A DNA stretch of 64,000 nucleotides from UBA5359 sp002410925 [NCBI: bacterium UBP13_UBA5359] (GTDB lineage Bacteria; UBP13; UBA5359): the NCBI GenBank assembly GCA_002410925.1, contig DHPR01000012.1, positions 188,381 through 252,380 on the forward strand, read 5' to 3'. This document shows, one piece after another, positions 52,650-60,432 of the stretch; positions within the stretch are counted from its first letter, which is position 1, and every line of letters begins with the position of its first letter. The translations under genes and the position numbers were made by a program. The notes under the pieces are model-generated. The model saw only the letters and a program-made list of their open reading frames with translations. It did no database searches and was not told the DNA's origin.

Positions 52650-55600
52650 TCAAGCGCAAAGTTCCCTCCTGGCAAAGGTATCCAGAGCCGCTTCAAGCAG
52701 CATAGTCCACTCTCTTTGGGTTAAACCATCGGTGTTTATCACCAAACGATCCGGCATCAGCAACAGGTGATTCCTGTATTTGGCTATGATGCCGCCTCTT
52801 CCTCTCAGCATGTTTCTAGACGGCAGGCTGCCATTGATCTTTATTTGCCCGCTCTCGGTATAGATAGTACGAATATCGCGCTGTGCTGCCAGAAGCTTGA
52901 TTCTGACCACGAAGATAAGATTATTGGCTTCCCTGGGGCGCCGTCCAAACCGATCGGCCAGCTCTGTAGCAATGCGCTCCACAGTCATCTCGTCTTCAGC
53001 GCCGGCCAGCCGGCGGTAGAACTCCATGCGCAACCGCTCATCGTTGATATAGCTTCTGGGAATGAAAGCATCCAGCGGGATATCAATAGTAGCCTGCGGC
53101 TTCTCTTCTCGCACCTGCCCTTTCAGCTCCTCCACGGATTCCGCCAACAGCTGACAATAAAGCTCTAAGCCTACTGCCTGAATAAAGCCGTGCTGCTCCG
53201 CTCCCAGAATATTGCCGGCGCCTCTTATTTGAAGATCCCGCATGGCCACCTTGAGTCCTGACCCCAATTCAGAAAAATCGCGTATGGCGGATAGCCGCTT
53301 CTCAGCCAGCTGCGAGATAGCATGCTCGTTTCTATAAAGAAGATAAGCATATGCCTGATGCTGCCCTCTGCCTACTCGTCCTCTCAGCTGATACATCTGC
53401 GCCAACCCCAGATGATCGGCATCATTCATGATTATGGTGTTGGCATTAGGGATATCAACCCCATTCTCTATAATCGTCGTACAAACCAGGATATCATACT
53501 CTCCCCGGTAGAATTCCAGCATGATCTTTTCCAGCTTGGCCTCAGACATCTGGCCGTGGGCAATCGCTATTCTAGCATAGGGTATTAACTGCTGCAAGCG
53601 CAAAGCGTAGGATTCTATTCCCTCTATACGATTGCTGACAAAGTAGACCTGCCCGCCTCTGTCGAGCTCATGCTCGGCAGCCTGGCGGATAAGGTTATCA
53701 TCATACTGTGTCACCAGAGTTTTAACCGGCATCTTACCTTCAGGAGGAGTATCTATAACGCTCATATCCCTTAGCCCGGACAGAGCCATGTGCAGCGTCC
53801 GGGGAATGGGTGTCGCCGTCAAAGTCAGAACATCCACCGTCAGGCGCATCTCCTTAAGCCGCTCCTTGTGTGTTACCCCAAAACGCTGTTCCTCATCGAT
53901 TATCAGCAAGCCGAGATTCTTGAAAGCAACATCCTTCTGAACCAGGCGGTGCGTGCCGATAACGATATCAAGCTCTCCAAGAGCCAGACGTTCCAGAATA
54001 TCGCGCTGCTCTTTAGCGGAACGAAAACGGCTCAGCATCTCTATCTTTACAGGATAAGCCCCCAGGCGCTGACAAAAGGTGTTATAATGCTGCAAAGCCA
54101 AAACGGTAGTGGGAACTAATACAGCCACTTGCCTGCCATCCTGAATAGCCTTGAAGGCAGCCCTTACCGCCACTTCGGTCTTGCCGTAACCAACATCCCC
54201 GCAAATCAGCCGATCCATAGGTAATTCGGATTCCATATCACGCTTGGTTTCCTGTATGGTCCGAAGCTGATCCGGAGTTTCCGTATACGGAAAAGAACTC
54301 TCCATCTCTCTCTGCCAGGGAGTATCGACGCTGAAAGCAATCCCCTTGCTTTGTTCTCTGCGGGCATAAAGATTAAGAAGTTCATAGGCCATATCCCTGG
54401 CGGCTTCCTTGACTTTACGCTTGATCCTGTTCCATTCGTTGCTATCGAGACGATGCAACCTGGGCGCTTCATCACCGGCCGCTACGAACTTCTGTAATCT
54501 GTCGATCTGGTCAGAGGGAACATAGAGCTTATCGTTTCCAGCATACTGTATATGCAGATATTCCCTGGATATGCCATCACTCTCCAACTTAACCAGACCC
54601 TTATAAAGGCCTATGCCGTGTTGAACATGAACGACATAATCTCCCGCTTGCGCCTCCAACAGCGATAACCGCTCACCATCACTGAAATAGAAAGAGCTCT
54701 TGCGTGTCCGGCTCTTACGCCAGCCGAAGATTTCCTTATCGGTAAGAACGGCCAACCCTATCTCCGGCAGACGAAAACCGTGATAGATATTCTCTCTTAG
54801 AGCAATAACAGCTCCGCTGAGGGACTCTACCCTGCCACCGGCAACAAGATCGTATTCCGCTAAAAGCTCCGCCAGTCGAAAGGCTTGATCGCTTACCAGT
54901 ATTACCAGGTAATCATCGGCTCGCCACGATTTAACAGCCTCCACAGCATCAGGCAATCGTCCCCCAAAGCTCTCCTGGCCGGCCGCTTCGAGGTGCAGGG
55001 TCTCTCCGTAATCCTCCATGGCCAGTAGCGATAAGCTTAACACTTGCTGTGTCTTCCAGCGATGTTGCGCCTCCTCCAGCGGCAGGATATGCTGATGGTT
55101 CTGTTTTATCCTTCTATAATGCGCTTCAAGGCGATGTGGCTCTTCCAGAACGACTATAGTATCGGACGGAAGATACTCTATCAATGTTGATATTTCCGTC
55201 TTGGCAGATGAGACCGTTTCTGCAGCAGGAGAAACGGTTACCTGCTCTACGATAGCTCGTGAAAGCTGACTGCGGGGATCAAAAAGACGAATGGAATTCA
55301 CCGTCTCGCCCCAAAGTTCAAGACGAAAGGGTAAATCGGACGCCGGGGGAAAGATATCCAGCACCCCGCCGCGCAGACTGAATTGTCCGGGTTGGCTGGT
55401 AAGAGTTTCCCGCTCATATCCCATTTCCAGCAAACGAGAAGAGACCGCTTCCGTTGAAATATCCTGGTCGGAACGTATCTTAAAGCAGGCATTTCTCCAA
55501 TCGGAAGGCAGGTGCAATGGTTCAAGGGCGCTTCTCAATCCGCTGACCACCACAGCTGCCTGTCCGGCCTCCATCCGCTGCAACAGCGACAAGCGCAGCC

Positions 55601-55898
55601 GAGTTACCTCCGGCGCATCTCCGGCCAAAGCAGGAAAGAAGGAGACCTCCCGATTCACACCATTATCATCAAGAAAAGCATGCAGTTCTTCCGAGATACG
55701 CTCTGCATTACGATCATCAACAGTAATCAACAGCAACGGCCTGCCGGAATACCGACGCACCGCTGCCGTCAAATAGGATACCGCTGAACCGGATAAACCC
55801 TCTATATTAAGGCTCTTGTTGCCGGCCAAGAGTTTTTCCATAAGCAGATTAAAAGATGCAGATCGCTTCCATAGCTGTACTAGCGACCCAAGCGACAC
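52650..55898 (-). CDS. mfd: Transcription-repair coupling factor Mfd
   Basis: The 1082-residue protein is full length. The UvrB-like N-terminal domains begin at KSLNIEGLSGSAVSYLTAAV. The RNA-polymerase interaction domain is AGDYVVHVQHGIGLYKGLVK (~430). Helicase motifs are CGDVGYGKTEVAVRAAF (~565), LLIIDEEQRFGV (~665) and TLTATPIPRTLHMALSGLRD. The C-terminal autoinhibitory domain (~930 on) closes the protein. It displaces stalled RNA polymerase at DNA lesions and recruits UvrA. GTG 55898 is preferred over ATG 55841, because the extra 19 residues align with other Mfd N-termini and GGGGGAAGG precedes the GTG. Confidence 0.97.
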   Translation of the reverse strand: MSLGSLVQLWKRSASFNLLMEKLLAGNKSLNIEGLSGSAVSYLTAAVRRYSGRPLLLITVDDRNAERISEELHAFLDDNGVNREVSFFPALAGDAPEVTRLRLSLLQRMEAGQAAVVVSGLRSALEPLHLPSDWRNACFKIRSDQDISTEAVSSRLLEMGYERETLTSQPGQFSLRGGVLDIFPPASDLPFRLELWGETVNSIRLFDPRSQLSRAIVEQVTVSPAAETVSSAKTEISTLIEYLPSDTIVVLEEPHRLEAHYRRIKQNHQHILPLEEAQHRWKTQQVLSLSLLAMEDYGETLHLEAAGQESFGGRLPDAVEAVKSWRADDYLVILVSDQAFRLAELLAEYDLVAGGRVESLSGAVIALRENIYHGFRLPEIGLAVLTDKEIFGWRKSRTRKSSFYFSDGERLSLLEAQAGDYVVHVQHGIGLYKGLVKLESDGISREYLHIQYAGNDKLYVPSDQIDRLQKFVAAGDEAPRLHRLDSNEWNRIKRKVKEAARDMAYELLNLYARREQSKGIAFSVDTPWQREMESSFPYTETPDQLRTIQETKRDMESELPMDRLICGDVGYGKTEVAVRAAFKAIQDGRQVAVLVPTTVLALQHYNTFCQRLGAYPVKIEMLSRFRSAKEQRDILERLALGELDIVIGTHRLVQKDVAFKNLGLLIIDEEQRFGVTHKERLKEMRLTVDVLTLTATPIPRTLHMALSGLRDMSVIDTPPEGKMPVKTLVTQYDDNLIRQAAEHELDRGGQVYFVSNRIEGIESYALRLQQLIPYARIAIAHGQMSEAKLEKIMLEFYRGEYDILVCTTIIENGVDIPNANTIIMNDADHLGLAQMYQLRGRVGRGQHQAYAYLLYRNEHAISQLAEKRLSAIRDFSELGSGLKVAMRDLQIRGAGNILGAEQHGFIQAVGLELYCQLLAESVEELKGQVREEKPQATIDIPLDAFIPRSYINDERLRMEFYRRLAGAEDEMTVERIATELADRFGRRPREANNLIFVVRIKLLAAQRDIRTIYTESGQIKINGSLPSRNMLRGRGGIIAKYRNHLLLMPDRLVINTDGLTQREWTMLLEAALDTFARRELCA

Positions 55899-56049
55899 GG
55901 AGCCTTCCCCCTTCCGGAATCCTCACAACCCATCCCCGGTTTCTCGCAGCTCCTTCCAAGCTTTACATTGCTTGTTTCCGGCTCCTTATTTCTCGTTTTA
56001 TGTCCAAGTTTCCAGCTTGATAACGAGGAATCCGTCCGGCTCTGAACTG

Positions 56050-56634
56050 CTATCTTCCTTCTTCCGCCTTCTCTCTCTTCACAATATTATACTTATTCAT
56101 CGCTGCTTCGAAGCCTTGCTTCAGAATCGATTCCACAGCATCAGCGGCTTGAGCTATCATCAGTTCCACTGCAGAGCGCTCTCCAGATGAAAACCGCCCC
56201 AAAACATATTCCACCGCAACGCCTGCCGGTGCACCTATACCTATACGCAAACGCCGTATATCCTGTCTGCCGAGACAGGATATGATAGACCTCATACCGT
56301 TGTGCCCACCGGCTGATCCGGTTGTGCGCAACCGCAACTGCCCCAGCGGCAGATCCAGGTCGTCATATATTACAAGCAGCCGGTCCATGGGAACCTTATA
56401 CCAGCTAAGCAGAGCAGCCACCGCTTCTCCGCTCTTGTTCATAAAGGTTTGCGGCTTGGCCAGAGCCACTCGCTCTCCGCATAGACGTTCCTCAGCCACC
56501 AGGGATCGGCAATGACGACGATAATTGCTTCCTCCCCATCGATGAAGCAACTCATCTATAACCATAAAACCGACATTATGCCGGGTGTCGGCATACTTGG
56601 TACCGGGATTGCCCAGCCCCACCAACAGATGCAT
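56050..56634 (-). CDS. pth: Peptidyl-tRNA hydrolase Pth
   Basis: The 194-residue product is a full-length Pth. Catalytic residues are in place: His19 in ADTRHNVGF, Asn in FMNKSGEAV (~68), Asp in IYDDLDLPLG (~93) and Asn in GSAGGHNGMRSI (~114). It releases peptides from peptidyl-tRNA that drops off ribosomes. It follows rplY/ctc by only 3 nt and precedes mfd by a 151-nt gap. Confidence 0.97.
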   Translation of the reverse strand: MHLLVGLGNPGTKYADTRHNVGFMVIDELLHRWGGSNYRRHCRSLVAEERLCGERVALAKPQTFMNKSGEAVAALLSWYKVPMDRLLVIYDDLDLPLGQLRLRTTGSAGGHNGMRSIISCLGRQDIRRLRIGIGAPAGVAVEYVLGRFSSGERSAVELMIAQAADAVESILKQGFEAAMNKYNIVKREKAEEGR

Positions 56635-56637
56635 CCG

Positions 56638-57282
56638 TTAGGCCTCCGGTGCTGCAGCCTCCTGACCGGGGGCAGCTTCCTCTCCGGGAGCAGCTTCCTC
56701 CAGCGCAGCGGTTACCTCCGGCTCTATATGTGGCGCCACTACCGAAATGATCACTGTTTCCGAATCGGTCAGGATTGTTACTCTCTCCGGCAACGCCAGA
56801 TCCTTTACCAGCAGCACGCCGCCCATATCTAAGCCGGAAACATCGGCTTCAATTACCTCCGGCAGCTCCTGAGGCAAGGCCTCGACCTCCATCTCCCAGA
56901 GAGATTGCTGTACAATACCGCCAACTTCGGTGCCCGGAGCCTCTCCAGTCACGCGAACAGGCACCATAGCCTTGATCGGCTCATCCATATATACTCGCTG
57001 AAAATCTATATGCAATAGATTTCTTCTGACTCTATCGGTTTCCACAAATTTGACAATCGTATTGTAAACCTCTTTATCCCCGGAAATTTGCAAGCTGATA
57101 ATAGCATTGCTTCCACCTTTGGAACGGGCTTCCTGAAAAGCCCTGCCATTGACGGAGAGCAGCTTGGACGCCTCTCCTCGCCCGTAAAGAACCGCCGGCA
57201 ACTGCCCGGCTGCTCTTAATTTCCTGGCTTCGCCCTTACCGACCTTGCTGCGACTTTCCGCTTCGAGAACGATCTTTTCCAT
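56638..57282 (-). CDS. rplY: Ribosomal protein bL25, long CTC/TL5 form
   Basis: The 214-residue product is the long form of bL25, with a C-terminal domain. The N-terminal 5S-rRNA-binding domain has SRSKVGKGEARKLRAAGQLP and VLYGRGEASKLLSV. The CTC domain follows (VPVRVTGEAPGTEVGGIVQQ; EALPQELPEVIEADVSGLDM), and a low-complexity Ala/Glu/Pro tail ends it. In Bacillus this gene (ctc) lies in the same order with prs and pth and is also stress-regulated. Confidence 0.95.
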   Translation of the reverse strand: MEKIVLEAESRSKVGKGEARKLRAAGQLPAVLYGRGEASKLLSVNGRAFQEARSKGGSNAIISLQISGDKEVYNTIVKFVETDRVRRNLLHIDFQRVYMDEPIKAMVPVRVTGEAPGTEVGGIVQQSLWEMEVEALPQELPEVIEADVSGLDMGGVLLVKDLALPERVTILTDSETVIISVVAPHIEPEVTAALEEAAPGEEAAPGQEAAAPEA

Positions 57283-57392
57283 GTTTTCTCCCTCTTTTTC
57301 CGGCGTTCAGGCTTTGCCTTTAGTAATTCAAAATAAATGCAAAGTTTCGAACGCCTATTCTCTGCTTATATATCTTTGACCTATCCCTGTTT

Positions 57393-58358
57393 CTACGTTC
57401 CTGACCAGTAAAAGCCGAACATTTCACTGATGGAAACGTTCTTGTAAATCCGTCGGATTGCCTCGCCCAGCATCGGCGCTACCGTCAGCACTTTTATTTT
57501 ATCCAGCATCATCTCCGGAGGAACAGGAATAGTATCGGTAACCAGCACTTCCTTTATTGATGCCTTCTTAAGACGCTCCATGGCAGGCCCTGACAACACG
57601 GCATGCGTAGCGCAGGTGTAGATGGACTTGGCACCGCAATCCACCAGGGCTTGAGCACCACTAACCAAAGTTCCGGCAGTATCTATCATATCGTCGGCCA
57701 TAATACAGTTCTTTCCGGCTACCTGACCGATAATTTCGCTGACTTCAGCTTCACCAGGCTGCGGCCGACGCTTGACCAGAATAGCTAGTGAAGCGCCCAG
57801 CCTTTCCGCCATAGTTCGGGAAAGTTTAACCCTTCCTACATCGGGGGAAACAACGCAGAGATCGGGTATACTTTTCTTGGAAAAGTAATCTACCAGCACC
57901 GGCATAGCGGTTAGGTGATCCACGTTAATATCAAAAAAGCCCTGTATCTGGCTGGAGTGCAGGTCCATGGTCAGTATCCTGTCTGCACCCGCTACCGTGA
58001 TGAGATTAGCCACCAGCTTGGCTGTTATAGGCTCTCTCCCTGTAGCCTTGCGATCCTGTCTGGCATAGCCGTAATACGGAATTACGGCCGTGATATGGCG
58101 GGCAGAAGCGCGCTTAAGGGCATCTGTCATAACCAAAAGCTCCATTAAGCTATGGTTAACGGGTCTGGATGTGGGTTGTACAACAAACACATCGCATCCG
58201 CGCACGCTTTCTTCCAGCTTTATTCGAACCTCTCCATTGTTGAAAGTCGTCACCAACGCTTTACCCAGCGGTAGGTTCAAATAATCGGCGATATTCTCTG
58301 CCAGCCTGGGATTGGCGTTCCCCGTAAAAATCTTTACTTCTTTGCTGTCAACCTGCAT
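57393..58358 (-). CDS. prs: Ribose-phosphate pyrophosphokinase
   Basis: The product is 321 residues from ATG 58358. It makes PRPP from ribose 5-phosphate and ATP. Landmarks: VKIFTGNANPRLAENIADYL, the ATP/flexible loop YYGYARQDRKATGREPI (~95), DLHSSQIQGFFD (~130) and the PRPP signature CIMADDMIDTAGTL (~215), which has Ala where Val is usual. The frame extends upstream, but the start is placed after GGGAAGGGAAACA. It overlaps the end of glmU by 11 nt. Confidence 0.97.
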   Translation of the reverse strand: MQVDSKEVKIFTGNANPRLAENIADYLNLPLGKALVTTFNNGEVRIKLEESVRGCDVFVVQPTSRPVNHSLMELLVMTDALKRASARHITAVIPYYGYARQDRKATGREPITAKLVANLITVAGADRILTMDLHSSQIQGFFDINVDHLTAMPVLVDYFSKKSIPDLCVVSPDVGRVKLSRTMAERLGASLAILVKRRPQPGEAEVSEIIGQVAGKNCIMADDMIDTAGTLVSGAQALVDCGAKSIYTCATHAVLSGPAMERLKKASIKEVLVTDTIPVPPEMMLDKIKVLTVAPMLGEAIRRIYKNVSISEMFGFYWSGT

Positions 58359-59721
58359 TGTTTCCCTTCCCCCAATCCCTCGTTTTAATAACCCTGGCCG
58401 GCATACCGACGGCCACTTTCCAGGGCGGCACATCTTTATTCACCACCGCTCCGGCACCTGTTACCGCACCATCACCTACCGTAACGGGAGCTATGAGCTT
58501 GGTATCGCTGCCAATAAATGCCTCATCGCCGACAACCGTATGATGCTTCTCCCGGCCATCATAGTTGCAGGTAATGGTCCCGGCCCCTATATTGACGTTC
58601 TCTCCCAAGCTAGCATCGCCAATATAGCTGAGATGCGGCACTGCGCTGCCTTTACCTATCTGAGAGTTTTTGATCTCTACAAAGCTTCCTGCTTTAGATC
58701 CCTCTGCCAGTCTGTTTCCCGGCCGGATATAGGCGTATGGACCAATGACTACACTATCATCAAGATCGCTGTCCTGGACGGTACTGTTCCGTATACGGAC
58801 ATCTTTACCCAAACGAACATTAGTGAGATGAGCGCCGGGACCTATGCTACAGCCCCTTCCGATGGATGTCTCTCCCTCTATGATGGTAAAAGGATGTATT
58901 ACGGTATCCTGCCCAATACTGACGGAATCTTCTATGAATGTGGAGTCGGGATCTATAATGGTGATGCCTTCAAGCATCCAGGATTCAAGAATGCGGCTGC
59001 GCATGATCTTATCCGCTTGCGATAAATAAAGACGATCGTTTATACCCATAACCTCATTGGAATCGTCGGTTATCAGCGCTTCCACCCTATTCTCATCCGC
59101 CAGCATAGCCACAACATCAGTCAGATAATACTCTCTCTGGGCATTATCACATCCTATTCTGCCCAGACAATTCAGCAGAAGCTCCGTATCAAAGGCGTAG
59201 ACCGCCGCATTTATCTCCTTTATCTTTCGCTCTTCGATACTTGCATCCTTGGTTTCGACTATAGCTTTGACCTCTCCGCCTTTTCCTCGCACAACCCGTC
59301 CGTAGCTACCTGGATCATCAAGAAGAGCTGACAACATGGCCACGCCGGCTCCCTTTTCACGCTGAAGCCGACAAAGACTATCTATGGTCGCAGCTCTGAG
59401 CAAAGGGGTATCTCCCGGCAGAATCAGCGTAGTGCCGTCATAGCCTTTTAGCAGGGGAGAGGCCATCATGGCAGCATGACCGGTGCCCAACTGTTCTGTT
59501 TGCAACGCAATTTCTGCCCGGCCGCGGCAAAGAGCCGATACCTGTTCAGCCCCGTAGCCGGCGATGACTATGATGCGCTCCGCTCCCGCTGCATTCAGTA
59601 TATTTAGAATATGCTCCAGAATTGGCCGTCCACAGACCTTATGCAAAACCTTGGGCAAGGAGGATTTCATTCTAGTTCCCTTGCCGGCGGCTAGAACCAC
59701 AGCCGTTATGGAAGTGCTCAT
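58348..59721 (-). CDS. glmU: Bifunctional GlmU (GlcN-1-P acetyltransferase/GlcNAc-1-P uridyltransferase)
   Basis: The 457-residue product supplies UDP-GlcNAc. The N-terminal nucleotidyltransferase has the signature VVLAAGKGTRMKSSLPKVLH (residues 8-27), TEQLGTGHAAMM (~75) and NAAVYAFDTELLL. The C-terminal left-handed beta helix (~250-457) carries hexapeptide repeats and the acetyltransferase segment GAGTITCNYDGREKHHTVVG (~375). GGAGGAGTTCCTG precedes the ATG. The next gene upstream is tRNA-Gln, with a hairpin between. Confidence 0.97.
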   Translation of the reverse strand: MSTSITAVVLAAGKGTRMKSSLPKVLHKVCGRPILEHILNILNAAGAERIIVIAGYGAEQVSALCRGRAEIALQTEQLGTGHAAMMASPLLKGYDGTTLILPGDTPLLRAATIDSLCRLQREKGAGVAMLSALLDDPGSYGRVVRGKGGEVKAIVETKDASIEERKIKEINAAVYAFDTELLLNCLGRIGCDNAQREYYLTDVVAMLADENRVEALITDDSNEVMGINDRLYLSQADKIMRSRILESWMLEGITIIDPDSTFIEDSVSIGQDTVIHPFTIIEGETSIGRGCSIGPGAHLTNVRLGKDVRIRNSTVQDSDLDDSVVIGPYAYIRPGNRLAEGSKAGSFVEIKNSQIGKGSAVPHLSYIGDASLGENVNIGAGTITCNYDGREKHHTVVGDEAFIGSDTKLIAPVTVGDGAVTGAGAVVNKDVPPWKVAVGMPARVIKTRDWGKGNNAG

Positions 59722-59746
59722 CAGGAACTCCTCCCAACACCAATAG

Positions 59747-59766
59747 CCGAAGGACGCTTCCTTCGG
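59747..59766. terminator. Hairpin with a plus-strand T-run between tRNA-Gln and glmU
   Basis: CCGAAGGA (59747-59754) pairs with TCCTTCGG (59759-59766); on the plus strand it is followed by TCTTTTTTAAG. It is oriented to stop plus-strand transcripts, whereas the flanking genes are on the minus strand. On the minus strand it would be a hairpin without a T-run, between the tRNA 3' end and glmU. Confidence 0.55.
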
Positions 59767-59788
59767 TCTTTTTTAAGCGCAAAGAGCC

Positions 59789-59862
59789 TGGCTTCGGGGC
59801 CAGGATTCGAACCTGGAACCTCGGCTCCAAAGGCCGGTGTGATACCTTTTCACCACCCCGAA
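59789..59862 (-). tRNA. tRNA-Gln (anticodon UUG), CCA encoded
   Basis: A 74-nt cloverleaf on the minus strand. Acceptor stem UUCGGGG/CCCCGAA, D stem GUGA/UCAC, anticodon loop CUUUGGA with UUG, T arm CCAGG-UUCGAAU-CCUGG, discriminator G73 and an encoded CCA. U1-A72 and G73 are glutamine identity elements. Base pair 27-43 is a C-A mismatch. The gene lies between spoVG and glmU. Confidence 0.93.
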
Positions 59863-60064
59863 ATATCCTTGCACACCATGCATGCCTACACGGCAGACAC
59901 GGCTAGATTATACTTAATTCGGAGAAGAGTGTCAATTTAAAAAAAGTAGAAAAAGAGATATAAAGGATACCCTCAAGTCATCCAGCACAGACCATAAAGC
60001 ACCCTTCTACGTTAATGGCTTTAACGAAGCTAACAGGGTTGCACGGTTAAGAATCGAGTTCTTC

Positions 60065-60316
60065 TCAGGCCTTGTTGTAAGCGTCCAGCACCGCCGCCTG
60101 AATCATCTCCCGAGCCTCTGTCGTGATAGGGTGAGCAATATCCTTATACTCTCCCTCTACCGTTTTGCGGCTGGGCATGGCTACAAAGAGACCGTTTTGC
60201 CCTTCGATAACCTTGAGATCATGAACTACGAAAACTTCATCAATAGTTATCGAGACAAAAGCTCTGGTTCGCCCTTCGGACTCGATTTTGCGCACACGAA
60301 CATCAGTAATATTCAT
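60065..60316 (-). CDS. spoVG: SpoVG-family RNA/DNA-binding protein
   Basis: The 83-residue product matches the compact SpoVG fold: [20 protein letters not shown] at the start, [20 protein letters not shown] at the core, and [20 protein letters not shown] at the end. SpoVG affects septation, sporulation and capsule in Firmicutes, but it is also widespread in non-sporulating bacteria, so it does not imply sporulation here. AGGAGGT lies 5 nt before ATG 60316. The order before glmU is ancient. Confidence 0.96.
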   Translation of the reverse strand: MNITDVRVRKIESEGRTRAFVSITIDEVFVVHDLKVIEGQNGLFVAMPSRKTVEGEYKDIAHPITTEAREMIQAAVLDAYNKA

Positions 60317-60432
60317 GCATTACCTCCTGATATATCCATTATAAGAGTGCCCGTTATTTTTTGCAAGCAAACTGAACTCTTCCAAAAAACCCGTTTCCTT
60401 CTTCGTCGCGGCACCGCTACGCCACGACGGAC

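Noticed and set aside
53256-53267. A third copy of TCCTGACCCCAA, identical to one arm of the 47-kb repeat
   Set aside because: It encodes the conserved LGSGL segment of Mfd and has no inverted partner nearby; the match is a codon coincidence.
60065-60316. spoVG as evidence of sporulation
   Set aside because: SpoVG occurs in many non-sporulating bacteria, and no other sporulation gene is present in the window.
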